Source of the DNA: Bifidobacterium sp.
GTDB lineage: Bacteria; Actinomycetota; Actinomycetes; Actinomycetales; Bifidobacteriaceae
DNA length: 30,888 bases
Reading direction: 5' to 3'
NCBI GenBank assembly: GCA_022739095.1
Contig: JAIJEI010000004.1
Coordinates: 1 to 30,888 of the forward strand
The position numbers were made by a program, and so were the translations under genes. A model generated the notes under the pieces. That model had not been told where the DNA came from, did not search any database, and saw nothing but the letters and a program-made list of their open reading frames with translations. Of the stretch, positions 16,085 through 22,853 are shown in pieces (the first letter of the stretch is position 1; each line of letters starts with the position of its first letter).

Positions 16085-17014
16085 GAGTTCGTTGGAAAAG
16101 GAGCTATAGCCCTCGGGCTCAAGCTGGAAGGTGGTATGGGGGACCGAGACCGGGAAGTGCTCGCGCAGGCAATCCTGCAGTTGGGTGAGGATTGTGGCGG
16201 CATCTTCCATGGTGAGGTCTTTGTCAACTACCACGTGGGCCATAAGAATCGGCATACCGGTGGACACCGTGCTGGCGTGGAGGTCATGCACGGCAAGCAC
16301 ATGCGGCACGTCTTCCAGATGTTCGCGTACCTTATCGAGGTCAAGACCATCCGGTGTTTCCTCCAGCAGCACCTTGAGCGCGTTGTGCAGCAGCTTGATG
16401 GCGCGCGGAATCATCATCAGTGCGATGACGGCACTGGCCACGGCATCGAAGCCATTCCATCCGGTGGAGAGCATTACCAGGGCAGAAGCCACCACAGCCA
16501 CCGAGCCAAGTGCGTCGTTCATTACCTCGAGGAACGCGGCCTTCATGTTCATGTTGTCTTCGCGCTGCGAGGCAAGGATAAAAATCGAGATGATATTTGC
16601 GACAAGACCCAGAATGCCCACGAACAGCAGCAAGCCGATATCGTCGATTTCCACTTTGGAGCCGCCGAACAGACGCATGCCGGCCTCCACCAACGCATAG
16701 ATGCCGACGATGAGCAATACTACGGCACCTGCGGCAGCGGTGAGCACCTCAAGCCTGGCCCAGCCCCAAGTACGAGTGTTACTGGGTTTGCGGCGCATCA
16801 TCAGTATGGCGGTAATTGTAGATGCCACCAGCACGGACATGTCGGTGAGCATATGACCGGCATCCACCAGCAGGGCCAGTGAGCCGGTTAAAACGGCCGA
16901 CACCACTTCGATGAGGAAGACCGAACCGGTGACGGTCAACGTGGCAAGCAGCCTGCGCTGGTGCGCAGCAGGGTTTACGGATGTGGAGGGTGCGGGTGTA
17001 TGCGTATGGGACAT
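16076..17014 (-). CDS. Cation diffusion facilitator (CzcD/ZitB-like zinc efflux)
   Basis: This is a 312-residue membrane exporter that swaps cytosolic divalent metal, probably Zn2+, for protons. Six hydrophobic segments are visible (about 24-46, 58-73, 90-112, 127-148, 165-182, 186-206), then a cytoplasmic dimer domain (about 215-295). Segment 2 has the metal motif Asp51...His54-MLT-Asp58. In segment 5 the usual HxxxD is ExxxD (Glu163, Asp167, in FLEVMNDALGS), a change that may affect metal choice. The N-terminus holds two histidines (MSHTH). The ATG at 17014 has AAGGAG five bases upstream. Its stop lies inside an 18-base inverted-repeat arm, and a bidirectional terminator follows 106 bases later. 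No convincing metal-regulator site was found upstream. Confidence 0.9.
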   Translation of the reverse strand: MSHTHTPAPSTSVNPAAHQRRLLATLTVTGSVFLIEVVSAVLTGSLALLVDAGHMLTDMSVLVASTITAILMMRRKPSNTRTWGWARLEVLTAAAGAVVLLIVGIYALVEAGMRLFGGSKVEIDDIGLLLFVGILGLVANIISIFILASQREDNMNMKAAFLEVMNDALGSVAVVASALVMLSTGWNGFDAVASAVIALMMIPRAIKLLHNALKVLLEETPDGLDLDKVREHLEDVPHVLAVHDLHASTVSTGMPILMAHVVVDKDLTMEDAATILTQLQDCLREHFPVSVPHTTFQLEPEGYSSFSNELHE

Positions 17015-17081
17015 ATGTACTCCTTCGCTCTATCGAGTTGAAACCGCTTCTCATTTCCATTTACGATATAATCTGAATACG

Positions 17082-17112
17082 ACGAAACCCCGGCGCGAGG
17101 CCGGGGTTTCGT
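17082..17112. terminator. Terminator after lexA
   Basis: ACGAAACCCCGGC and GCCGGGGTTTCGT form a perfect 13-base stem around a five-base loop, between the lexA stop (17180 side) and the efflux gene start. In the lexA direction the stem ends in a T-containing stretch (GTTTCGTCGTATT). It would also separate lexA from the efflux promoter. Confidence 0.85.
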
Positions 17113-17179
17113 AAGCTGTGTGCGACTATAGCACGACCAGCGCGATTCGGTGCACGCTGATCAGCTGGTGGCGAACAGG

Positions 17180-17905
17180 CTACAATTTGCGCAGCACGGT
17201 GACCACCTTGCCCATAATCGTGGCATGAGTGCCGTCGATGGGCGAGTATGCAGGGTTGTGCGGCATCAGCCAGACATGACCGTTTTCCTTGCGGAAGGTC
17301 TTCACCGTGGCCTCATCGTCCAGCAGAGCGGCAACGATATCTCCATTGACGGCGGAATTCTGTTCGCGCACCACCACATAGTCGCCATCGCAGATAGCGG
17401 CATCCACCATGGAATCGCCATGGACTTCCAGCATGAACAGGGTGCCGGAGCCGGTCAGTCGTTCGGGCAGACGCATGACGTCGTCCACATGCTGTTCGGC
17501 GGTAATCGGCACGCCGGCGGCGATGCGACCAACGAGTGGCACGTCGTGTGATTCGGCAATGGCTTCGGCCGGGAATTGATATATCTCCGCCACACTGCTG
17601 GTGTTGCTTGCCTCTTCGCTGGCTTGTGATGGCTTTTCGGCATTCGGGGCGGAGCCCGCCACCACCTCGATGGCGCGACCCTTGTTCGCATTCATGCGGA
17701 TGAAACCCTTGTCTCCCAAGACTTGCAGCTGATGCTTGACCGAAGACGGACTTTTGAGCCCGGCGGCATTTCCGATCTCACGGAAAGAGGGAGCAAAGCC
17801 TTGTTCGTCGATATGCGTGCGAATGGCGTCCAGCACTTTGCGCTGGCGGTCGGTCAGTGTGGACTCGTCCGGTTTCTGCCTGGGGGAGAAGGGAATGGTG
17901 CTCAC
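17180..17905 (-). CDS. lexA: SOS repressor LexA
   Basis: LexA represses DNA-damage genes and cleaves itself when RecA filaments form. The 241 residues show the winged-helix DNA-binding domain (about 17-80, with FAPSFREIGNAAGLKSPSSVKHQLQVL as the helix-turn-helix), a flexible acidic linker (about 85-118), and the peptidase domain. The cleavage bond Ala130-Gly131 lies in RIAAGVPI; the catalytic Ser165 is in HGDSM and Lys202 in ATVKTF. All are intact. The start is GTG at 17905 with AAAGGAG seven bases upstream. The promoter TTGATT-N17-TATGCT overlaps LexA box 1, so the gene is probably autoregulated. It is divergent from the broken LysM gene. Confidence 0.97.
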   Translation of the reverse strand: MSTIPFSPRQKPDESTLTDRQRKVLDAIRTHIDEQGFAPSFREIGNAAGLKSPSSVKHQLQVLGDKGFIRMNANKGRAIEVVAGSAPNAEKPSQASEEASNTSSVAEIYQFPAEAIAESHDVPLVGRIAAGVPITAEQHVDDVMRLPERLTGSGTLFMLEVHGDSMVDAAICDGDYVVVREQNSAVNGDIVAALLDDEATVKTFRKENGHVWLMPHNPAYSPIDGTHATIMGKVVTVLRKL

Positions 17906-17931
17906 GTCAGGGCTCCTTTCGTTATGTCACC

Positions 17932-17960
17932 AGCATAACGTGTTGTTCGTGTGAAATCAA
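17932..17960 (-). promoter_or_regulatory. Predicted lexA promoter
   Basis: On the minus strand, TTGATT (17955-17960), a 17-base spacer and TATGCT (17932-17937) sit 27 bases before the GTG start. LexA box 1 covers part of the -35, consistent with repression by LexA. Confidence 0.6.
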
Positions 17961-17971
17961 ACATCTGTTCG
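17958..17971. promoter_or_regulatory. LexA (SOS) box 1
   Basis: CAAACATCTGTTCG matches the actinobacterial/Bacillus-type pattern CGAAC-N4-GTTCG with one change. It overlaps the predicted lexA -35. Confidence 0.85.
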
Positions 17972-17980
17972 AGTCTCGAC

Positions 17981-18009
17981 TTGACCGTGTCGAACATCTG
18001 TGCCATTAT
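17981..18009 (+). promoter_or_regulatory. Predicted promoter of the LysM SOS gene
   Basis: TTGACC (17981-17986), 17 bases, then CATTAT (18004-18009). LexA box 2 lies in the spacer, where a bound repressor would block RNA polymerase. Confidence 0.6.
17991..18004. promoter_or_regulatory. LexA (SOS) box 2
   Basis: CGAACATCTGTGCC keeps the left half-site exactly and is degenerate on the right (GTGCC for GTTCG). It lies between the -35 and -10 of the LysM gene. Confidence 0.7.
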
Positions 18010-18010
18010 A

Positions 18011-18024
18011 AGAACAGTTATTCG
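18011..18024. promoter_or_regulatory. Possible degenerate LexA box
   Basis: AGAACAGTTATTCG fits the LexA box spacing with mismatches in both halves. It lies between boxes 2 and 3 and could be chance. Confidence 0.3.
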
Positions 18025-18026
18025 AT

Positions 18027-18040
18027 AGAACATCTGTTCG
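18027..18040. promoter_or_regulatory. LexA (SOS) box 3
   Basis: AGAACATCTGTTCG differs from CGAAC-N4-GTTCG at one base. It lies downstream of the LysM promoter, directly in front of the ribosome site. Confidence 0.85.
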
Positions 18041-18055
18041 AGAGAGGTGGTTGTG

Positions 18056-18406
18056 ATGACTGGTTCGATGGTGATGGCCCCGGCCCGCAGCGCACGCGTG
18101 GCCATACGACATGCTGGGACATCCAGCCGGAATATACGTGGACGGATCATCGCAGTGATGGTTGCCTTGGCGTTGGCTTGGTGCGGTTTCGGCGCACTTA
18201 CCGCTCAGCGGGCCCAATCGGATACAGGCACCACGTAGGTGACCAGCTACATCGTGCGGCCGGGGGATACGCTCTGGTCATATGCTTCGGCTATTACGCC
18301 CGCTGGTCATGATGTATCGGAAACGGTGGATGAGCTGATTGCGTTGAACGATCTTGAGTCCGGATCATTGCAGGCCGGGCAGCGCATTATTGTTCCGGTT
18401 GGGTAG
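18056..18406 (+). pseudogene. YneA-like LysM SOS division inhibitor, interrupted by an in-frame TAG
   Basis: One frame runs from the ATG at 18056 (GAGAGAGG site eight bases upstream) to a TAG at 18404, broken by one TAG at 18236-18238, codon 61. Codons 1-60 encode a basic start and a membrane segment (about 31-50, IIAVMVALALAWCGFGALTA). Codons 62-116, in the same frame, encode a LysM domain beginning SYIVRPGDTLW and ending QRIIVPVG. No frameshift is needed, so a single base change (for example CAG to TAG) explains it. A GTG follows the TAG directly, so reinitiation is conceivable, but the product would lack its membrane anchor. Divergent position to lexA and the LexA boxes match B. subtilis YneA, and M. 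tuberculosis Rv2719c is a LysM protein next to lexA. The role as damage-induced division inhibitor is inferred. Confidence 0.8.
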
Positions 18407-18408
18407 AT

Positions 18409-18431
18409 AAAACCCCAATGGCATGGTTTTT
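18409..18431 (+). terminator. Short hairpin after the LysM gene, possible terminator
   Basis: AAAA-(CC)-CCA and TGG-TTTT pair around a six-base loop, ending in five Ts. It sits three bases after the LysM frame's final stop and before nrdR. The stem is short, so efficiency is doubtful. Confidence 0.35.
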
Positions 18432-18458
18432 CCGCCCGGTCACGTTATTCTGGGGAGC

Positions 18459-18899
18459 ATGCATTGTCCTTTTTGCCAGAATTCCGACACCAAAGTCATT
18501 GATACACGCATTAGCGATGACGGTCATTCCATTCGACGTCGTCGCGTATGCCCGAAATGCAACAAGCGTTTTACCACGGTGGAAACCAGTATGCTGCTGG
18601 TCACTAAACGTTCGGGTGGCGTGGAACCCTTCAGCAGGGACAAAGTGATTTCCGGCGTACGTAAAGCCTGTCAGGGGCGGTCGGTCAGAGAAGAGGATCT
18701 GAAGCTGCTGGGGCAGAAAGTCGAAGAGGACCTTCGTTCCCGAGGCCTTGCCGAAGTCACCTCAGATGAAGTAGGCAGAGCCATCCTGAAACCGTTGCGT
18801 GACTTGGATGTGGTGGCGTACCTTCGATTCGCGAGTGTGTACCAGAACTTTGCAGGGCTGGAGGACTTCCAAAGCGCCATTGATGGTTTGAGAGAATAA
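18459..18899 (+). CDS. nrdR: Transcriptional repressor NrdR
   Basis: NrdR represses ribonucleotide reductase genes in response to ATP/dATP. The 146 residues begin with the family-typical zinc ribbon MHCPFC; the metal ligands are Cys3, Cys6, Cys31 and Cys34 (CPKC). The ATP-cone domain spans about 49-139 and ends in VVAYLRFASVYQNF. Length and both domains are normal. The frame is open 12 codons further upstream to an ATG at 18423, but family N-termini start at MHCPFC. The only purine-rich tract (GGGGAG) ends one base before the chosen ATG, too close for a normal ribosome site. A -10-like TTATTC (18445-18450) would place transcription start almost at the ATG. Its target promoters are not in this window. 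Confidence 0.95.
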   Translation: MHCPFCQNSDTKVIDTRISDDGHSIRRRRVCPKCNKRFTTVETSMLLVTKRSGGVEPFSRDKVISGVRKACQGRSVREEDLKLLGQKVEEDLRSRGLAEVTSDEVGRAILKPLRDLDVVAYLRFASVYQNFAGLEDFQSAIDGLRE

Positions 18900-18974
18900 C
18901 ATGCGAATGCCATGCACCGTGATATGCGAGTGATCCACAAACCATGGTGCGCGCCAATCATGAAGCCCTGCACT

Positions 18975-19011
18975 TATGAAAGAGACCCGTCAACGACGGG
19001 TCTCTTTCATA
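18975..19011. terminator. Bidirectional terminator between nrdR and serA
   Basis: A perfect 17-base stem (TATGAAAGAGACCCGTC and its complement) with the three-base loop AAC ends in TTTCATA on the plus strand and has matching Ts on the minus strand. It lies between the two convergent stops, so it can serve both genes. Confidence 0.92.
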
Positions 19012-19031
19012 TCAATCGAGGATGAGCTGCG

Positions 19032-20231
19032 TCAGCTGATGACACGCATGTGAATGGTGCCCTCGATGTTGCGCAGCGCTTCAAGCGTGGCGGCGCTGGG
19101 CTTCTGAGCTACGTCGGTGACCACGTAGCCAAGCTCGCCTTCGGTGGCCAGCGACTGGAAGGAAACGTTGATGCTCTCCTCGCCGAGCACACGATTGACA
19201 TGAGCCAGCACACCGGGAAGATTGTCGTGCAGATGGGCGATGCGGCACACACCCTTGCACTCACCGAGGTTGATCTGCGGCAGGTTCACGGACAAGGAGG
19301 TCGAACCCTTGAACCAGTAATCCTCAAGACGCTGAGAGACGAAATGGCCGATGGATTCCTGAGCCTCCAAGGTGGATCCACCAATATGAGGAGTCAGAAT
19401 CATATTGTCTTCATTGGCCAGTGAGGTCTCGAACGGATCTCCGCTCTTCTTCGGCTCAACGGGGAACACGTCAACCGCCGCTCCAGACAGATGGTCGGAA
19501 TCGAGGTGCTGCTTCAGAGCTCCCAGGTCGGCGACGAAACCGCGCGAAAGGTTAATGAACATCGCGTCCTGCTTCATGTGGGCGAATTGGTCTTCGCCGA
19601 AGAAGCCGGTGTTCGACTTGCGGCCATCCACGTGCAGGGTCACGGCATCGGACTGTTCCAGCAGTTCGTTGAGGGTGTCGCAACGGTGGGCGTTGCCCAG
19701 TGCCAGTTTCTCCTCAATGTCGTAGAACACCACGCGCATGCCGAGGGCCTCGGCCAGTACCGACAGCTGGGAGCCGATGTTGCCGTAGCCGATGATGCCG
19801 AGGGTCTTGCCGCGCACTTCATGCGAGCCGGAAGCGGACTTGTCCCACAGGCCATGCTTGATGTGATGCGTGTGTGCGGGAATGCGACGCATCAAGCAGA
19901 TGATGTCGCAGATCACCAATTCCACCACGGAACGGGTGTTGGAGTAGGGGGCGTTGAACACGGCGATGCCGCGCTTGTCGGCATGTGCCAGATCGACCTG
20001 ATTGGTGCCGATGCAGAAGCAGCCGATGGCGCTTAGCGTAGGACGCGCATCCAGCACGCGGGCTGTGACGTTGGTCTTGGAGCGTACGCCCACCAAGTCC
20101 ACGCCATCCAGCGCGTCGATGAGTTCGTCCTCGCTCAGGGCTCCCTTCATGGTTTCGACTTCGAAACCATGATCACGCAGCGATTTGGCCGCGTCGGGGT
20201 GAATGTTTTCCAATAACAGTGCTTTGGGCAT
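19032..20231 (-). CDS. serA: D-3-phosphoglycerate dehydrogenase (ACT-domain type)
   Basis: This enzyme oxidises 3-phosphoglycerate with NAD+, the first step of serine synthesis. The 399 residues follow the E. coli SerA layout: substrate domain with GCFCIGTNQVDL (70-81) and FNAPYSNTRSVVELV (92-106), nucleotide domain with GYGNIG (148-153) and Asp171. The catalytic Arg230 (SRG), Glu259 (FPVEP) and His282 (PHIGG) are present. A C-terminal ACT domain (about 327-399, HLHDNLPGVLAHVN) should allow feedback inhibition by serine. The ATG at 20231 comes ten bases after the stop of the HelD-like gene, with an AAGG in the gap, and no promoter or terminator lies between. The two genes are therefore likely co-transcribed. 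It ends at a shared bidirectional terminator with nrdR. Confidence 0.95.
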   Translation of the reverse strand: MPKALLLENIHPDAAKSLRDHGFEVETMKGALSEDELIDALDGVDLVGVRSKTNVTARVLDARPTLSAIGCFCIGTNQVDLAHADKRGIAVFNAPYSNTRSVVELVICDIICLMRRIPAHTHHIKHGLWDKSASGSHEVRGKTLGIIGYGNIGSQLSVLAEALGMRVVFYDIEEKLALGNAHRCDTLNELLEQSDAVTLHVDGRKSNTGFFGEDQFAHMKQDAMFINLSRGFVADLGALKQHLDSDHLSGAAVDVFPVEPKKSGDPFETSLANEDNMILTPHIGGSTLEAQESIGHFVSQRLEDYWFKGSTSLSVNLPQINLGECKGVCRIAHLHDNLPGVLAHVNRVLGEESINVSFQSLATEGELGYVVTDVAQKPSAATLEALRNIEGTIHMRVIS

Positions 20232-20241
20232 ACTTCATACC

Positions 20242-22521
20242 TTAGATGTCCAGGGAATTTTCGTCTGTTTTTGTCCGAACTATAACCAGTTTCTGGGTCG
20301 GCCTGGTCATTGCCACGTACAGGTCCGAGGCGGCGACCAGGCGGCTCGGCGCGTCATCCTCGATGAGACCGGGCTCGACCACCACGACGGCATCGAACTC
20401 CAGACCCTTGACCGTTTCGGTGCCGCAGACGCTGATTTGCTCATCCCATTCGGGCTGCTCGATGAGCCTTGCGTATTCGGCCGGGTCAAGAATGGCGGCC
20501 AGTTTGCGGCGCACGGCGTCGCGCACCGGGGCGATGAGATCATCCGGACAGATGACGGCGATACGCCCGGTGCCGTCTGCCGAAACGAATTGTTCGGCAA
20601 GCTGCGCCGCCTGCTCGGCCGTCGTTTCCAACAAGGACGACATGCCGGGCACCACATTGCGGGACACCGAATCGGGGATGGTGCGCACCGCATTGACCGT
20701 GGAGATGTAGAGGCCTTCCTCCTCGGCAAATCGTGAGGCGAGTTCGGAAACTTCCTGCGGATTACGGTAGTTGATGGTCAACTCGTTCAAATCCCAGTGG
20801 CTTTCGCCGAACAGGCGGTTCATCGATTTGCTCCAGCGTCGGGTGCCACCCAGTGCCGAGGTCTGCGCCATATCGCCCACGATGGTGAACGAGCGGGAGG
20901 GGCAACGGCGAATCAACATACGCCAGTCCATGGCGGTCAGTTCCTGCGCTTCGTCGACCACGATGTGCCCGTAGGTCCATTCACGGTCGGCTGCGGCCCG
21001 CTGCGCGGTCAGCTCGGCGTCGTCCCCGTTCATCTGGTCGAGCAGCATCTGACTGGAGACGATGCCTCCGCCCAGACCGGTCGAAGCCAGCGTGTCTTTG
21101 GCATACTGCTCTTCGGCGGCACGACGTGCGTCGGCGGCGGACTGGCGGGCCACCGTCTTGGGGTCGGGGCCCAGCATATCCATCGCTTCGTCGAGCAGCG
21201 GAATGTCGGAGCGGGTTAATGGAGAGCCCTTGGGACGGGCAAGTGCCGCAATGTCGTTGTCGGTCAGCCAACCAGCCAGAGACTTCAGACGTTCGGGATG
21301 GGCGAACAGCTGATCGATGAGCCATGGGGCGGTCATCGGCAGCCAGCACAGGTTCAGGGTCTTGCGCACCTGCTCGTTCATACGTAGCAGCGACATCGCG
21401 CGGTTCAGCTCCGCCTGATCCGGCGTGTAATCAAGCTGTTCGGCATAACGGTTCTGCATGCTGGTCAGCATCGAACGGATAAAGGTCTCGCGGGCCTTGT
21501 TATGAGGTTGCCGGGTGCGTTTTGCGTCCGCCTGCGCCTGTTCGATATCAGTGGCCAGCATCGGTACCTGAATGCCGCTAATGGTTACTGTCGGCAGAAC
21601 AGCGGGAACGCGCACGCGCGCGGCGATGGCATTGGCCACTACAGAGGTCATGCGTCGATCGCCCTTGAGCTTGGCTGCATAAGGGGAGTCGACCGCCGTA
21701 GCGGTGATGCCGGGAATCAGATCGCTGATGGTGCGTGAGACCACGCCCGTCTCGCCCAAGGAGGGTAGCACCTGATCGATGTAGTGCAGGAACGCCGAGC
21801 TGGGGCCAACAACCAGCACGCCGGAACGTTCCAGCGTGCGCCGGTGCGTGTACAGCAGGTAGGCGGCGCGATGGAGCGCCACGGCCGTCTTGCCGGTGCC
21901 GGGGCCGCCCTGCACCACCACGGCGCGATTCATGTCGGAGCGGATGATGCGGTCCTGCTCGGCCTGAATGGTGGCCACGATATCGGTCATCTTGCCGGTG
22001 CGGCGTGAGCTCAACGAAGCCAGCAGCGCACCCTCGCCGGTCAATGTGCTGGCGGAAGACGCCTGGCCGACCTGGTCTGAATGCACGTCGAGCACCTCAT
22101 CCTCAACGCCCACGACTTCGCGGAAACTCAAGGTGATATGCCTGCGCATCACGATGTCGCCGTGATTGGAGGGGGTCGCCTCATAGAAAGGACGTGCGGC
22201 TTCGGCACGCCAGTCGGTCAGAATCGGCTCATGGTCCGGGCTCGACAGGCCGATGCGGCCGATGTAATGACGGTCGCCGTTCTTGGCATCGAGGCGGCCA
22301 AACACCAGCCGATCCTCAACGCTGCGCAATTGCGTGAGGCGGTTTTCGTACATTGTGGCAAAGGAGTCTCGTTCGCTGCGTTGCGTGGGGGATCCGTGGG
22401 AGCCGGCGGCGCGTACGGTGTCCAGGCGTTGCCACATTTCGGCTCGCAGATCATCCAATCGTCCATAGGCGCGATCGACGGCCTGCTGCTCCTCATGCAG
22501 CTGGGAGGCGTAACTCGACAT
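20242..22521 (-). CDS. HelD-like superfamily 1 helicase / RNA polymerase-associated ATPase
   Basis: This 759-residue protein is an SF1 (UvrD/Rep-like) ATPase. The N-terminal coiled region (1-70) and the early block YIGRIGLSSPDHEPILTDWRAEAARPFYEA are typical of HelD, which in Bacillus and mycobacteria releases stalled or dormant RNA polymerase from DNA. Motifs: Walker A GGPGTGKT (205-212), followed by the HelD-typical VALHRAAYLLYTHR; Walker B VVDEAQ (521-526); motif III GDMAQ (549-553); NYRN (584-587); and near the end ETVKGLEFDAVVVVEP and YVAMTRPTQKLVIV. The ATG at 22521 (MSSYASQLHEEQ) has GAAGAG upstream; the frame opens 17 codons earlier. It precedes serA in one probable transcript and is divergent from the dcw cluster. 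Confidence 0.88.
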   Translation of the reverse strand: MSSYASQLHEEQQAVDRAYGRLDDLRAEMWQRLDTVRAAGSHGSPTQRSERDSFATMYENRLTQLRSVEDRLVFGRLDAKNGDRHYIGRIGLSSPDHEPILTDWRAEAARPFYEATPSNHGDIVMRRHITLSFREVVGVEDEVLDVHSDQVGQASSASTLTGEGALLASLSSRRTGKMTDIVATIQAEQDRIIRSDMNRAVVVQGGPGTGKTAVALHRAAYLLYTHRRTLERSGVLVVGPSSAFLHYIDQVLPSLGETGVVSRTISDLIPGITATAVDSPYAAKLKGDRRMTSVVANAIAARVRVPAVLPTVTISGIQVPMLATDIEQAQADAKRTRQPHNKARETFIRSMLTSMQNRYAEQLDYTPDQAELNRAMSLLRMNEQVRKTLNLCWLPMTAPWLIDQLFAHPERLKSLAGWLTDNDIAALARPKGSPLTRSDIPLLDEAMDMLGPDPKTVARQSAADARRAAEEQYAKDTLASTGLGGGIVSSQMLLDQMNGDDAELTAQRAAADREWTYGHIVVDEAQELTAMDWRMLIRRCPSRSFTIVGDMAQTSALGGTRRWSKSMNRLFGESHWDLNELTINYRNPQEVSELASRFAEEEGLYISTVNAVRTIPDSVSRNVVPGMSSLLETTAEQAAQLAEQFVSADGTGRIAVICPDDLIAPVRDAVRRKLAAILDPAEYARLIEQPEWDEQISVCGTETVKGLEFDAVVVVEPGLIEDDAPSRLVAASDLYVAMTRPTQKLVIVRTKTDENSLDI

Positions 22522-22618
22522 GATGTTCTCTTCGTTCCATTTCCGTGGGGCAGAAAAACTTAAGGCATTCAAATTTACCGCACACCCCCTACGTCAGTGA
22601 TGCGGACAACTCGGAATA

Positions 22619-22641
22619 GGTGAATTCAGCGTGAATTCACC
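22619..22641. repeat. Perfect 10-bp palindrome with 3-base loop
   Basis: GGTGAATTCA, GCG, TGAATTCACC. It lies 98 bases before the HelD-like start and 213 before mraZ. It may be an operator for the divergent genes or an RNA hairpin; there is no T-run. Confidence 0.5.
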
Positions 22642-22769
22642 ATGCTGCTCGGTCGGTGGAGTGCGCAACGTGGGTTGGACGTGCGGAGCGTCCATTCGTG
22701 CGACAGTCGTGGCCGACACGCGCAATCCATCGGTAATTGCCCTAAAAGGGTGAGCAAATCGTGCATGAG

Positions 22770-22804
22770 TGGGGAGAAATGGGGAACCGTGGGGTAGAGT
22801 GGTG
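22770..22804 (+). promoter_or_regulatory. MraZ box: four TGGGG-type repeats at 10-bp spacing
   Basis: TGGGG at 22770, TGGGG at 22780, TGGGG at 22790 and TGGTG at 22800 are separated by five-base spacers. In E. coli, MraZ is known to bind TGGGN repeats with five-base spacers upstream of its own operon. The site ends 49 bases before mraZ and implies autoregulation of the dcw cluster. Confidence 0.88.
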
Positions 22805-22853
22805 AACTAGTTGGCCGAAGTGTATCCCACGTAGCGATGAAGGAGGTGGAGCC

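Larger units (their letters stand above)
22522..22853. other. Intergenic region between HelD-like gene and mraZ
   Basis: This 332-base gap between divergent genes contains the leader of the HelD-like gene, the perfect palindrome at 22619-22641, a 12-base match (TGCGGAGCGTCC, 22682-22693) to repeat block A near ldh, and the MraZ box at 22770-22804. I saw no RNase P RNA core motif, tRNA or convincing short reading frame, and no well-spaced -35/-10 pair on either strand. Confidence 0.6.

Noticed and set aside
17067..17072. TATAAT hexamer near the cation-efflux start
   Set aside because: It is on the plus strand, pointing into the lexA terminator; the only TTGAAA upstream is 23 bases away, too far for a promoter, and no plus-strand gene follows.
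22522..22853. Possible RNase P RNA or other structured RNA gene upstream of mraZ
   Set aside because: I looked for the conserved RNase P core and found none; the region contains only short palindromes and the MraZ box.
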